From NCBI RefSeq assembly GCF_029027585.1, contig NZ_CP093397.1:2035405-2099404 (forward strand): 64,000 bases of DNA. The letters run 5' to 3'. Numbering within the stretch: position 1 is the first letter of the stretch; every line of letters begins with the position of its first letter. This document shows, in pieces, positions 40,482 to 49,703 of this stretch. The stretch comes from Sulfurimonas sp. (GTDB taxonomy: Bacteria > Campylobacterota > Campylobacteria > Campylobacterales > Sulfurimonadaceae). Under the pieces are notes generated by a model that saw only the letters and a list, made by a program, of their open reading frames with translations, did no database searches and was not told the origin of the DNA. The translations under genes were made by a program, and so were the position numbers.

Positions 40482-42215
40482 ATGTCAAAAAGAGTAATAG
40501 TAGATCCAATAACAAGAATAGAAGGACATCTAAGAGCTGAAGTTATCGTTGGTGATGATGGTATTGTAAAAGATGCTTTTGTTTCTTCAACTTTATGGAG
40601 AGGTTTAGAGGTTATAGCAAAAGGAAGAGATCCAAGAAATGTACCACTAATGATGCAAAGAATTTGTGGTGTATGTACTTATTCTCATTATTTAAAAAGT
40701 ACAATGGCTATTGAAGATGCATTAGGAATTACAATTCCTTTAAATGCTGAACTAGTAAGAACACTTATGAATGCTGCATTATTTATGCATGATCATGTTG
40801 TTCACTTTTATCATCTTCATGGTGTTGACTGGGTTGATATCGTTTCAGCACTTAGTGCAGACCCTGCAAAAGCTAGTAAATTGGCGTTTAAATATTCAAA
40901 AAGCCCAATAGCTACTGGTGAAAATGATCTTATAAGAGTTCAAGAAAAAATAGGAAAATTTGCTAAGAATCCTCAAGGACTTGGGCCATTTGCAAACGCA
41001 TATTGGGGACATGGAACTTACAAGTTCACTCCAGAACAAAATCTAATAGCACTTTCACATTATTTACACGCTTTAGAAATTCAAAGAGTAGCTGCGCAAT
41101 TATTAGCTATTTTTGGTGGTAAAAATCCACATCCACAAAGTTTAGCGGTTGGTGGAGTTACCTGTGTTATGGATATATTAAACCCAGCTAAAATGGGTGA
41201 ATATATGGTTAAATTTCAAAAAATTGCTGATTTTATTAATAATGCTTACTACCCAGATATCGTTATGGCTGGAGAGATGTTTAAAACTGAAGGTTCAGTT
41301 GTTAAGCAAATAGGTGTTCTTAACTTTATGGCATACGAAGATTTTGTTATTGGTAGAGGTGAAAAACTATTCAATACAGGAATCGTTATGAATGGAGATT
41401 TAACTAAAGTATTTGAATTAAATGAAGATTTAATTACTGAAGAAGCAACTCACTCATGGTACAAAAATGATAAACCACTTCATCCTTATGATGGTGAAAC
41501 AGATCCAAACTATACAGGTTTTGTAGATGGAGAAACTGTTGGACCAGATGGTAAGATGATTAAGTCTAAACAGATTAATGAAAAAGATAAATATAGTTGG
41601 ATTAAATCACCTAGATATGATGGTAAACCGATGGAAGTTGGTCCACTAGCATGTTTAGTTGTTGGTTATGCAAGTGGTAATAAAAAGATTCAAAAACTTG
41701 TTAACGACTTCTTAAAAGTAACAGGTCTTCCTGTTGGAGCACTGTTTACTACGCTAGGTAGAACAGCCGCAAGAATGTTACAAGCAAAATTAGTTGCAGA
41801 TAATGCACTTGTAGCTTTTAACAATCTAATTGAGAACTTAAAAGTTGATCAAGAAACTTGTGCTACCTATACTATTGATAAAAACAAAGAGTATAAAGGT
41901 AGAGGTATGGGTGATGTTCCTCGTGGAATGTTAAGTCACTGGATAAGAATTAAAAATGGTGTTGTAGAAAATTATCAAGCTGTTGTTCCATCTACTTGGA
42001 ATGCAGGTCCTATGGATTCAAAAGGTGTTAAAGGACCTTATGAAGCTGATTTAGTTGGATTAAAAATTGAAAATTTATCTCAACCATTAGAGATTATTAG
42101 AATTATTCATTCTTATGACCCTTGTATTGCTTGTGCTGTTCATGTTATGGATACAAAAGGTAACGAGCTGAGTGTCTATAAATTAGATCCTCTTTATGGC
42201 GGATGTAGCGTATAA
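40482..42215 (+). CDS. hydB: [NiFe]-hydrogenase large subunit
   Basis: A 577-residue catalytic subunit that splits H2. The active-site cysteines are in RICGVCTYSH and DPCIACAVH. The chain continues 23 residues past that His, so it is made as a precursor that the HydD protease must clip after nickel insertion. The start VDPITRIEGHLRAEV is typical. Group 1 membership is inferred from the partner subunits. The gene is 15 nt downstream of hydA. Confidence 0.97.
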   Translation: MSKRVIVDPITRIEGHLRAEVIVGDDGIVKDAFVSSTLWRGLEVIAKGRDPRNVPLMMQRICGVCTYSHYLKSTMAIEDALGITIPLNAELVRTLMNAALFMHDHVVHFYHLHGVDWVDIVSALSADPAKASKLAFKYSKSPIATGENDLIRVQEKIGKFAKNPQGLGPFANAYWGHGTYKFTPEQNLIALSHYLHALEIQRVAAQLLAIFGGKNPHPQSLAVGGVTCVMDILNPAKMGEYMVKFQKIADFINNAYYPDIVMAGEMFKTEGSVVKQIGVLNFMAYEDFVIGRGEKLFNTGIVMNGDLTKVFELNEDLITEEATHSWYKNDKPLHPYDGETDPNYTGFVDGETVGPDGKMIKSKQINEKDKYSWIKSPRYDGKPMEVGPLACLVVGYASGNKKIQKLVNDFLKVTGLPVGALFTTLGRTAARMLQAKLVADNALVAFNNLIENLKVDQETCATYTIDKNKEYKGRGMGDVPRGMLSHWIRIKNGVVENYQAVVPSTWNAGPMDSKGVKGPYEADLVGLKIENLSQPLEIIRIIHSYDPCIACAVHVMDTKGNELSVYKLDPLYGGCSV

Positions 42216-42223
42216 AAGGAGAA

Positions 42224-42916
42224 ATGATGAATAATGAAGCTCATGGAAATATTGAAATGGTACGCGAAGAAGAATTCGGGTCACCATATAGATGGCAACA
42301 TTGGATAAGAGCATTATCTATTGTTGCTCTAACGCTAACAGGATTTTATATTGCTGATCCATTTTTAACACCAGCAGTAAATGCTGAACCAACAAATTTC
42401 ATGCAAGCTCTTATTAGATCTTGGCATGTGATTTTTGGATTTGTTCTAATATCAGCAGTAATATTTAAAAGTTATCTGTTTTTATTTACAAAAAAATGTA
42501 GTATAGAAAGATCATCTTTGATGGATGTTCTAAATCCTCTAGTATGGGGTAAGCAAATTGGGTACTATTTACTAGTATCTAAGCATCCAAAACTAAAAGG
42601 GGTATATAATCCTATTCAGTTTATGGCGTATGTTACTTTATATATAATGTTATTTGCTCTTATTATTACAGGGTTGATACTTTATGTTCATGTATACCAT
42701 CAAGGTCTTGGTGGAGCGTTATATGATACTATGAAAAGTATTGAAGTTATGATTGGTGGACTTGCAACAGTTCGTACTATTCACCATATTCTAACTTGGG
42801 GTATTATGTTATTTGTTTTAGGTCATGTTTATATGGCTGTTTATAATGCTGTCTTTGGTAAAGAGGGTGGAATGGACGCAATATTTAGTGGCTTGAAATG
42901 GCGTAAAAAAGATTAA
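42224..42916 (+). CDS. hydC: Hydrogenase cytochrome b subunit
   Basis: A 230-residue membrane protein with four main helices and heme-ligand histidines (RWQHWIRALS, SWHVIFGFVL, HVYHQGLGG, TIHHILTWGIM with HVYMAVYNAVFG). It takes electrons from the small subunit and passes them to the quinone pool. It ends the structural operon, directly before a strong terminator. Confidence 0.94.
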   Translation: MMNNEAHGNIEMVREEEFGSPYRWQHWIRALSIVALTLTGFYIADPFLTPAVNAEPTNFMQALIRSWHVIFGFVLISAVIFKSYLFLFTKKCSIERSSLMDVLNPLVWGKQIGYYLLVSKHPKLKGVYNPIQFMAYVTLYIMLFALIITGLILYVHVYHQGLGGALYDTMKSIEVMIGGLATVRTIHHILTWGIMLFVLGHVYMAVYNAVFGKEGGMDAIFSGLKWRKKD

Positions 42917-42920
42917 ATTA

Positions 42921-42946
42921 AAGCAAGGTTTTCCTTGCTTTTTTTT
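42921..42946 (+). terminator. Rho-independent terminator after hydC
   Basis: AAGCAAGG (42921-42928), loop TTTT and CCTTGCTT (42933-42940) are followed by a run of T. This is a textbook intrinsic terminator, 5 nt beyond the hydC stop. Confidence 0.85.
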
Positions 42947-42959
42947 CAAAAGAAATATT

Positions 42960-43014
42960 AAAGTTTCTAATCAATCATTTTTTGCTAGAATGATTGATTA
43001 GAAACTTTTTTTTT
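42960..43014 (+). terminator. Second, longer hairpin with T-tract just before hydD
   Basis: A perfect 20-bp stem (arms 42960-42979 and 42989-43008, loop of 9) is followed by a tract of T up to 43014. The T-tract ends 17 nt before the hydD start, leaving no room for a separate promoter downstream. It may terminate, attenuate or process the transcript into hydDE-hypF. Confidence 0.75.
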
Positions 43015-43031
43015 AGTAATATTGGAGTAAT

Positions 43032-43586
43032 GTGAAAATATTAATTTTAGGTATCGGTAATGTATTGTTTGGTGATGAAGGTATTGGCGTTCATTTAACA
43101 AATTTTTTAGATGAAAAATATAGTTTTGCATCTGAAGAACATAGTGTTAGTTTAGTTGATGGTGGTACACTTGCTCAAATTTTAATACCAATCATTACAG
43201 ATTACGACAGAGTTGTTCTTATAGACTGTGTAAATGTAAAAGATGGAAATATAGGTGATGTTTATAGTTTTGATTTTAGTGCAGTTCCTGATTATATAAC
43301 TTGGCAAGGTAGTGCACATGAAGTAGAGATGCTACAAACTTTACAGATGATTGATATGCTAGGCGACCTTCCTCCTGTAAAAATTGTTGGAGTGATTCCC
43401 TATGTTATTGGAGAAGATACAACATTTACAATTACAAAAGAAGTTTTAAACGCTTGTTTAACGATGGAAGACTCAATCATTAAATATATGGAAGAGTTAG
43501 GCATGGAAGTAAGTATAAAAAATAAAGATGTTGATCTTCAAGAAGTTGCAAAAACATCTTATTTGAGAGGTACAGAGTGTTATTAG
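43032..43586 (+). CDS. hydD: Hydrogenase maturation protease
   Basis: A 184-residue HyaD/HybD-type endopeptidase with ILGIGNVLFGDEGIGVHL (nickel-probing Glu/Asp) and VVLIDCVNVKDGNIGDVY. It removes the C-terminal extension of HydB once nickel is in place. The start is GTG with TTGGAG upstream; the apparent ATG one base earlier is followed by a stop. It overlaps hydE by 10 nt. Confidence 0.94.
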   Translation: MKILILGIGNVLFGDEGIGVHLTNFLDEKYSFASEEHSVSLVDGGTLAQILIPIITDYDRVVLIDCVNVKDGNIGDVYSFDFSAVPDYITWQGSAHEVEMLQTLQMIDMLGDLPPVKIVGVIPYVIGEDTTFTITKEVLNACLTMEDSIIKYMEELGMEVSIKNKDVDLQEVAKTSYLRGTECY

Positions 43587-45250
43587 AGTTTGTATTTGAA
43601 TATTCATCATCATCTTTAGTTTATGAAAAAGTTCTTTTAAGAGTTTTAAAAAACTCAAACTTAGAGGGCAAACTTGTTAAAATAGATAAAACGATAAAAC
43701 TTTATGTAAGTTCTGAGAATTCAGTTGAATTAGAAGAGTTTGCAAATAAGCTTTCTTTAGAACTTCCTCATTCAATATTTTTAAATAATACAGAAGTAAA
43801 TGTTGTTGATACTCTTCCCGAAGAAGAGTTTGTTTTAGAAGAAAAATCAAAACCTGCTTTATCCTTTTGTCCAAGTTGTCTGAAAAAAGTTTTAGATGAG
43901 TCAAGTGCTGACTTTTATAACTCATTTTGTGAATGTGAAGTGTGTGGTTATGATGTAAATCTAGATGCTAAGAATCATCAAACAGACTTTCAAAGAATTG
44001 CTAAGTCTATTAGTGATGGAAATATTGTAAAAGTAAATACTTTTTATGGTGAATATTTTTTAGGTAAATTAAGTCAAAAGTGTAATGACATTTCTTTTGA
44101 TATTTTAAGTTACGACCTTTCCTCAATACAAAACTATACAAGTGCAACAGAAAATGAGATAATTGCTCTAGGTGCGATTGAAAAACCACTTATAGAGTTA
44201 AAAACAAACCTAAAGTTTAAAGTTGATTTTGAGGGAGTTGAGAAAGAACTAGTAAGATTTAAATTAGCAGATGATTTAATCCTTCACTTTATCTCTTTAG
44301 AATTGCAAAAAAATGGAATTAATTTTGTTTTTATGACTCAAGATAAAATTGATTACCAAGATGAGTTACTTTTAATTGAGCCAAAAATTAATCTAAAACC
44401 GATTGAGTGTGTAGTTGGAGAAAAAAATATTATTATTTTAAGTGGAAATAAAGGACTACCAAAATTTAATCTTTCTTCAGAGAAAGTAGTACCTTTTGTT
44501 GGTGCTTTTAACTCTGTAATAAAAGAACATAAACTCTTTGATAAAACAGTTGTTGGGCTTAACTTGAGTAAAGATTATCATAACAATATCTTAGCTTTTT
44601 CTAAAAAATTTGGAATGATTGAATATCTTTCTTTTAAGTTTGAGTTTAGTTCAATCGCTCAAATATTTGAGGCGATAGATGCAAGTGATGAAAAAGCTTC
44701 AAAACTTCTAAGTTCATATAAAGAAAAATACCCAGAGCATTGTGAAAAAATATCTAAAATTACTTTTGATGATAAAGATTTAAATGTTTATAAATTATGG
44801 GGAATAATCGCAATTATCTTAGATATGAGTGATGATGAAGATTTATATGAAAGTGCAAATACTTTAGAAAAAAATGCAAAATTATTTTTAGGTTCAAAAG
44901 GTCCTAGAATTGATTATAAACTAAGTACTATAAAGGGAAAAGTTTTTCTTGACCCACTTATGGTTATAAGAACAGCTATGACTTTTAGACTAGCAGGAAT
45001 AGACCCACTTAGTCTTTGTTATGGAGTAATAGAGAGTTTTGTAGAGTTTGTTTCAGGACAATTAGATGATATAAAAGAAAGTCTAAGTACAGATGTTGTA
45101 GTAGTTACGGGTTCACTTCTTGGAAACAATCATCTCTTTAGTAAATTAGATAAAGAAGTGTCTATAAATCATGAGCTTTATTTTAACAAAGAAATCTCGG
45201 TAGATGGTGATAATATCTTATATGGTGGAAATGAATTAGTTGCAGATTAA
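43577..45250 (+). CDS. hydE: Hydrogenase accessory protein, HydE-like
   Basis: A 557-residue cytoplasmic protein. It has a HypF-like pair of Cys motifs (FCPSCLKKVLDE and FCECEVCGYDVNLDA, residues about 95-135) and a long C-terminal part that may be related to the HypF/Kae1-type domain (KVFLDPLMVIRTAMTFRLAG, VVVTGSLLGNNHLFS). Position after hydD and before hypF matches hydE of Helicobacter and Wolinella, where it is needed for hydrogenase activity; the name rests on that synteny. GTG start with GAGAGG upstream, overlapping the hydD stop; its own end overlaps hypF. Confidence 0.65.
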   Translation: MLLEFVFEYSSSSLVYEKVLLRVLKNSNLEGKLVKIDKTIKLYVSSENSVELEEFANKLSLELPHSIFLNNTEVNVVDTLPEEEFVLEEKSKPALSFCPSCLKKVLDESSADFYNSFCECEVCGYDVNLDAKNHQTDFQRIAKSISDGNIVKVNTFYGEYFLGKLSQKCNDISFDILSYDLSSIQNYTSATENEIIALGAIEKPLIELKTNLKFKVDFEGVEKELVRFKLADDLILHFISLELQKNGINFVFMTQDKIDYQDELLLIEPKINLKPIECVVGEKNIIILSGNKGLPKFNLSSEKVVPFVGAFNSVIKEHKLFDKTVVGLNLSKDYHNNILAFSKKFGMIEYLSFKFEFSSIAQIFEAIDASDEKASKLLSSYKEKYPEHCEKISKITFDDKDLNVYKLWGIIAIILDMSDDEDLYESANTLEKNAKLFLGSKGPRIDYKLSTIKGKVFLDPLMVIRTAMTFRLAGIDPLSLCYGVIESFVEFVSGQLDDIKESLSTDVVVVTGSLLGNNHLFSKLDKEVSINHELYFNKEISVDGDNILYGGNELVAD

Positions 45251-47411
45251 AAGAGTAAAGTTTGAAATATTTGGGCAAGTCCAAGGTGTTGGATTTCGTC
45301 CGTTTATATATAAGTTAGTTACACAACTCTCTCTTAAGGGTTTCGTAAAAAATAATCAAAATGGTGTAGAGTTAGAAGTAGAAGGCTTAGATGCAAACAT
45401 ATCTAAATTTGAAACACTTTTACACTCCGAGCTCCCTCCTTTAGCTAGAATAGATAAACTTCAAAAAACAGAAAAAAAACAGAAAAATTATACAACCTTT
45501 GAGATTATTCAAAGTACAAATACTCTAGATGCTACTTCTAAAACTGCTCTAATTTCTCCAGATATTGCTACATGTTCAGAGTGTCTAAACGATATAAAAA
45601 ATACCAAAAAATACTTAAATTATTTTGCAACAAACTGTACAAATTGTGGACCCAGATACTCCATAATAAAAACTGTTCCTTATGATAGAGTAAACACTTC
45701 TATGAAAAGATTTACAATGTGTAACTCTTGTAAAGATGAATATAAAAATCCACTCAATCGCAGATACCACGCACAGCCAATATCTTGTAATAGTTGCGGA
45801 CCAACTTTAAATGAGAGTATCAAAAAAACAGCAGATAATATTAAAAGTGGAAAAATAGTTGCCATAAAAGGAATAGGCGGTTTTCATATAATTTGTGATG
45901 CTAATAATAGTGAAGTTATAAAAAAGTTAAGAGAGTTTAAGCATAGACCTTCTAAACCTTTTGCCATAATGTGTAAAGATGAAGAGCAAGTTAAAGAAAT
46001 AGCATCTATGAGTGAAAAAGAGAGTGAACTTTTAACTTCAAAAGAAGCACCAATCGTTATTTTAAAAAAGAATATAAAAAATAGTGGCAAATATTCAAAG
46101 TATATCGCTCCAAATATAGATAGAATAGCTTGTTTCTTACCTTATACTTCACTTCATCATTTACTCTTTGAGCATCTAGAAAACCCAATAGTTGCAACAA
46201 GTGCAAATTTGGCAAATGAGCCAATAATCATAGATGCCAATATGATAAAAGAAAAATTGTCTTTTGTTGAGTTTATATTGGATTTTGATAGAGAGATAAT
46301 AAATGGTGTTGATGACTCTTTACTTCAAGTGGTAGATGCGAAAGTGCAGATGCTAAGACTATCTCGTGGTTTTGGACCAAAGGTTATTAAACTGCCATTT
46401 AAGAGTAAAAAGAAAATCTTAGCAGTTGGTGCAAACGCCAAAAATGCGATAGCTTTTGTAATTGATGATAATATTATTTTATCTCCTCACATCGGAGATT
46501 TAGGTTCTTTAAAAGCTTTTGAATTTTTCCAAGCAACGATAGAAACTTTTAAAAGATTTTATGATTTTGAGCCAGACATCATAGTCTATGATAAACATCC
46601 AAACTATGAAACTACTTCTTGGGCGAAACAACAAGATAAAGAGTTAAAAGAAGTTCAACATCATTTAGCACATATCTATGCAACAAAAGCTGAGTTTGCT
46701 CTTGATGGAAATTATCTAGGATTTAGTTTTGATGGAACTGGTTATGGGGATGATGGTTTACTTTGGGGTGGAGAGATTTTTTTAGGTGATAAAAGAAAAT
46801 ACACTTTTAAATCCATCAAACTTCTTGGTGGAGAAAAGGCTATAAAAGAACCTCGTAGAGTCGCTTTGAGTATGCTTTTTGATAGATATACTTTAGATAA
46901 AGTGTTGAGTTTAAACTTAGAACTTGTAAAATCATTTAAAAAGAGTGAAGTAAAAATTCTTCATCAAAGTTACAGTAAAAATCTAAATGCTCCTAAAAGT
47001 AGTTCAGTTGGTAGAATGTTTGATGCTATCGCTTCTTTTTCTAACCTACTTCATTTTCAAACTTATGAAGGTGAAGCAGGGCTAATATGTGAGCAAAATT
47101 ATAAACCTGAGATAACAAAGGTATTTGAGTATAAAGTCATAGATGGAGTTATAGAGATAGAGTTTGATGTTTTTGATAAAGAAATAGTGAGCATCTATAT
47201 AAATACCTTATGTAAAATTGTCTTAGATATCTCAAAACAAGAGAAAAAAGATGTCATCTTAAGTGGTGGTGTTTTTCAAAATAAAACACTTTTAGAGCTA
47301 ATAATAAAAGACCTGAAAAAAGAAAATATAAAATACTACTATCAACAAGAAACTTCTATAAATGATGGTGGAATAGCTTTGGGACAAGCTTATTATCAAG
47401 TTATGCAATAA
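45240..47411 (+). CDS. hypF: Carbamoyltransferase HypF
   Basis: A 723-residue enzyme that makes the thiocarboxamide on HypE, the source of the active-site cyanides. Domains in order: acylphosphatase (FGQVQGVGFRPFIYK), two zinc fingers (CSECLNDI, CTNCGPRYS; CNSCKDEY, CNSCGPTL), a YrdC-like domain (KIVAIKGIGGFHIICDANN, EAPIVILKK) and a Kae1-like domain (VQHHLAHIYA, SFDGTGYGDDG, LSGGVFQNKTL). TTG start inside the hydE end. The last 90 bp are duplicated at 50.07 kb; the copy would end QVMNNKEAF rather than QVMQ. Confidence 0.96.
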   Translation: MQIKRVKFEIFGQVQGVGFRPFIYKLVTQLSLKGFVKNNQNGVELEVEGLDANISKFETLLHSELPPLARIDKLQKTEKKQKNYTTFEIIQSTNTLDATSKTALISPDIATCSECLNDIKNTKKYLNYFATNCTNCGPRYSIIKTVPYDRVNTSMKRFTMCNSCKDEYKNPLNRRYHAQPISCNSCGPTLNESIKKTADNIKSGKIVAIKGIGGFHIICDANNSEVIKKLREFKHRPSKPFAIMCKDEEQVKEIASMSEKESELLTSKEAPIVILKKNIKNSGKYSKYIAPNIDRIACFLPYTSLHHLLFEHLENPIVATSANLANEPIIIDANMIKEKLSFVEFILDFDREIINGVDDSLLQVVDAKVQMLRLSRGFGPKVIKLPFKSKKKILAVGANAKNAIAFVIDDNIILSPHIGDLGSLKAFEFFQATIETFKRFYDFEPDIIVYDKHPNYETTSWAKQQDKELKEVQHHLAHIYATKAEFALDGNYLGFSFDGTGYGDDGLLWGGEIFLGDKRKYTFKSIKLLGGEKAIKEPRRVALSMLFDRYTLDKVLSLNLELVKSFKKSEVKILHQSYSKNLNAPKSSSVGRMFDAIASFSNLLHFQTYEGEAGLICEQNYKPEITKVFEYKVIDGVIEIEFDVFDKEIVSIYINTLCKIVLDISKQEKKDVILSGGVFQNKTLLELIIKDLKKENIKYYYQQETSINDGGIALGQAYYQVMQ

Positions 47412-47418
47412 TAAAGAA
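47320..47418 (+). repeat. Direct repeat 1: hypF 3' end
   Basis: This 99-bp stretch, the last 92 bp of hypF and 7 bp beyond, is repeated at 50069-50166 with two substitutions and one base missing. The two copies bracket the coiled-coil/DUF4041/membrane-protein module. Confidence 0.85.
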
Positions 47419-47425
47419 CTAAACC

Positions 47426-47625
47426 AGTTACACCTCAGTAAAGGTGGAACTAGAAAACTATATCAAGTGATTTCTTTTTCTACATTAAGTCTACTTTCGT
47501 TATAGTGTTTGTTGAATAAATAGTTGTTTTGTCACTTCGCATGAAAACAACAAAATGTCGGAGAAGATAGATGTGTCCCTCGACCCTTGGCGGTATATTC
47601 AAAAATAAATAAATTAGGATTTTCA
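47426..47625. other. Region between hypF and the coiled-coil gene with a hairpin repeat
   Basis: About 200 bases. It opens with AGTTACACCTCAGTAAAGGT, one of the dispersed border repeats (hairpin arms CACCT 47431-47435 and AGGTG 47442-47446). The rest is AT-rich with a TTGTTGAATAAATAGTTG stretch that may hold a promoter. The AGG at about 47613 serves the ATG at 47626. Confidence 0.45.
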
Positions 47626-48036
47626 ATGGGTACAGGTATTAGTTTATTAAAGAAAGTAGCTAGAACTATTGATAATGCAAACAAAAAAATATTAAAAGAA
47701 GAAAAAGCTCAAGAACGAGAAATAGTTAGACAAGAAAAAGCTAAAATTGCTAATGATAGACGAGAGCATAAAGAAAATATGCGTGAAATAAATGCAGAAC
47801 TCGCTGAGAGTAGAAAAGCAAGTAAGATAGCAGAGCAAGAATATAAAAAAGCGAATAAAGAACACAGAAAAAAAATGCAAGAATTTAAAGAAAGAGAAAA
47901 AGAATGGAAAGAAGAACAAAAAATTAAACAAGAACATATAAAACATATTTTAGAAAATGATAAAACATTATTTGAAAATAGAACTTTACAAAGAAAAAAT
48001 ATACGAATAGAAATAATGAGAAAAATTTTACAATAG
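47626..48036 (+). CDS. Highly charged coiled-coil protein, unknown
   Basis: A protein of about 136 residues, almost entirely Lys/Glu-rich helix (residues 15-125), predicted to be one long coiled coil. There is no signal peptide, membrane segment or known domain. The ATG at 47626 has AGG about 10 nt upstream; a TTG at 47587 would add 13 residues but has no ribosome site. It ends 9 nt before the DUF4041 gene, so the two probably form one unit and may bind each other through their coils. Confidence 0.6.
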   Translation: MGTGISLLKKVARTIDNANKKILKEEKAQEREIVRQEKAKIANDRREHKENMREINAELAESRKASKIAEQEYKKANKEHRKKMQEFKEREKEWKEEQKIKQEHIKHILENDKTLFENRTLQRKNIRIEIMRKILQ

Positions 48037-48045
48037 GAATGGAAG

Positions 48046-49593
48046 ATGGAAATTAATATTATTACAGGTATTTTATTTGTTATTAGTATTATATCGACAA
48101 TTATAGCTATGTATGCGATAATCCAATACAAAAATAAAAATACAGATGGGTTGTCACTTGAAGAACAAATTACAAAATATAATGAAGTGTTAACGCGTAA
48201 CAAAACAGATAATTTATTACTCGAAGAGCAGATTATAAAATATAATAAAGATTTATTAAAATTAAAAGATGAATATAAAAACTTACAAAAAAAAAATCAA
48301 TTAGATAAAATAGAACAAGAAAAAATTCTTTCACAGTATCATAAAGATTTAGAAGAAAAAAAATTAGAATTACAAAGTCTTATTAAATTAGAGAAGGAAA
48401 GTGAAACATTAAATGAATCAGTTATCATCTTAAAAAATGAACTAGAAAAATGTGAACATAATATTTTAGAAATTAATAACAAAAAAAACGAACTTACGAA
48501 TGAAATAAATGATATTAAAAAAGACATTCAATTATATTCACAAGTACATAATTTAATTGCTGTTGGATTTTTTGAAGAACCTATATATCTTTTTGAAACA
48601 AGCCAACGATTTAAAGAAGAAATACTTCTAATTCGTCAAGAGCAAAAAGAACTTATTAAAATAGGACAAGCTATTACTATACCTGAAGAAATTGCTTTTT
48701 TAGATGAGTCAGGAGATGCTAAAAAAGCAATTAAAGGGCAGTCAAAGATTATGCTTAAAGCTTTTAATATAGAAACTGATTTATTAATTAATTTATTAAA
48801 GCCTAGTAACTTTGCAAATACATTAGAAAAGATAGAAAAGCTAGCTAATGAAATAGAAAAGTCAGCATTATCTTTATCTTGTGCTTTTACAGAAGAATAT
48901 GTAAAATTAAAATATAATGAATGTACATTACAATATCAATTTAAATTAAAACAAGCATATGAAAAAGAGGAACAAAAAGCTATAAAAGAACAAATACGAG
49001 AAGAAAATCAAGCTATAAGAGAATATGAAATTGCATTAGCAAAAGCTGAAAAAGAAGAAAAAATGTATAGACTTGCTTTGGAGCAAGCAAGAAAAGAACT
49101 AGATGTTGTTGATGATGTAACCAAAAATGAACTTATTGCAAAAATATCATTTTTAGAATTAAATTTAGAAGAAGCACTAGCTAATGAAGAACGAGCGAAA
49201 AGTATGGCACAACAAACAAAACGAGGACATGTTTATGTGATATCAAACATTGGTTCGTTCGGTAAAAATATTTATAAAATTGGTATGACTAGACGACTTG
49301 AACCATTAGATAGGGTTAAAGAATTGGGTGATGCATCTGTACCTTTTATATTTGATGTACATGCCATGATTTTTAGTGATGATGCCCCTAGATTAGAACG
49401 AGAATTACATGAAAAATTTACACATAAAAGATTAAATGCAGTTAATCATAGGAAAGAATTTTTCAATGTAAGCTTAAGTGAGATAAAAGAAGAAGTCGAT
49501 AATATTATTGATATAAAAATTGATTTCAAAATGACAGCATTAGCTGAGGATTATTATGAGAGTATAAAATTAAAAGATGTACTGAAAGTTTAA
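48046..49593 (+). CDS. Membrane-anchored DUF4041 protein with C-terminal GIY-YIG (T5orf172/MUG113-type) domain
   Basis: A 515-residue protein. Residues 6-27 form a membrane helix, 35-165 a coiled coil, 166-300 resemble DUF4041 (VGFFEEPIYLFETSQRFKEE, IRQEQKELIK), 300-390 a second coil, and 395-480 a GIY-YIG-type nuclease domain: VYVISNIGSFGKNIYKIGMT with Arg416/Arg417, APRLERELHEKF and KEFFNVS. Proteins of this layout occur in phages and in genomic islands; their role is not known to me. The N-terminal anchor would hold the nuclease at the inner membrane. GGAAGATGG precedes the start. Likely paired with the coiled-coil gene upstream. Confidence 0.75.
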   Translation: MEINIITGILFVISIISTIIAMYAIIQYKNKNTDGLSLEEQITKYNEVLTRNKTDNLLLEEQIIKYNKDLLKLKDEYKNLQKKNQLDKIEQEKILSQYHKDLEEKKLELQSLIKLEKESETLNESVIILKNELEKCEHNILEINNKKNELTNEINDIKKDIQLYSQVHNLIAVGFFEEPIYLFETSQRFKEEILLIRQEQKELIKIGQAITIPEEIAFLDESGDAKKAIKGQSKIMLKAFNIETDLLINLLKPSNFANTLEKIEKLANEIEKSALSLSCAFTEEYVKLKYNECTLQYQFKLKQAYEKEEQKAIKEQIREENQAIREYEIALAKAEKEEKMYRLALEQARKELDVVDDVTKNELIAKISFLELNLEEALANEERAKSMAQQTKRGHVYVISNIGSFGKNIYKIGMTRRLEPLDRVKELGDASVPFIFDVHAMIFSDDAPRLERELHEKFTHKRLNAVNHRKEFFNVSLSEIKEEVDNIIDIKIDFKMTALAEDYYESIKLKDVLKV

Positions 49594-49610
49594 AGACTTA
49601 CAAACATAAC

Positions 49611-49663
49611 AAAATGAAGGAGCAAATATTTGGGGACTGGTTAAATATTGACTCCTTCATTTT
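49611..49663. terminator. Long inverted repeat after the DUF4041 gene
   Basis: AAAATGAAGGAG (49611-49622) and CTCCTTCATTTT (49652-49663) form a perfect 12-bp outer stem. AATATTT symmetry extends it inside after two mismatches, leaving a loop of about 13. The T-run is weak, so it may be a terminator or a folded recombination site. Confidence 0.55.
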
Positions 49664-49703
49664 ATAGTATTTAGTTGCTTAATGTATTATACGAAGGAAT
49701 CAT

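Noticed and set aside
43677..43925. Open frame of 82 codons on the minus strand inside hydE
   Set aside because: It lies wholly within an intact gene, has no ribosome site and no family pattern; a shadow frame.
47692..48203. Long minus-strand frames rich in Phe/Leu/Ser opposite the coiled-coil genes
   Set aside because: They are the complement of Lys/Glu-rich coding sequence, which always gives Phe/Leu/Ser-rich open frames.
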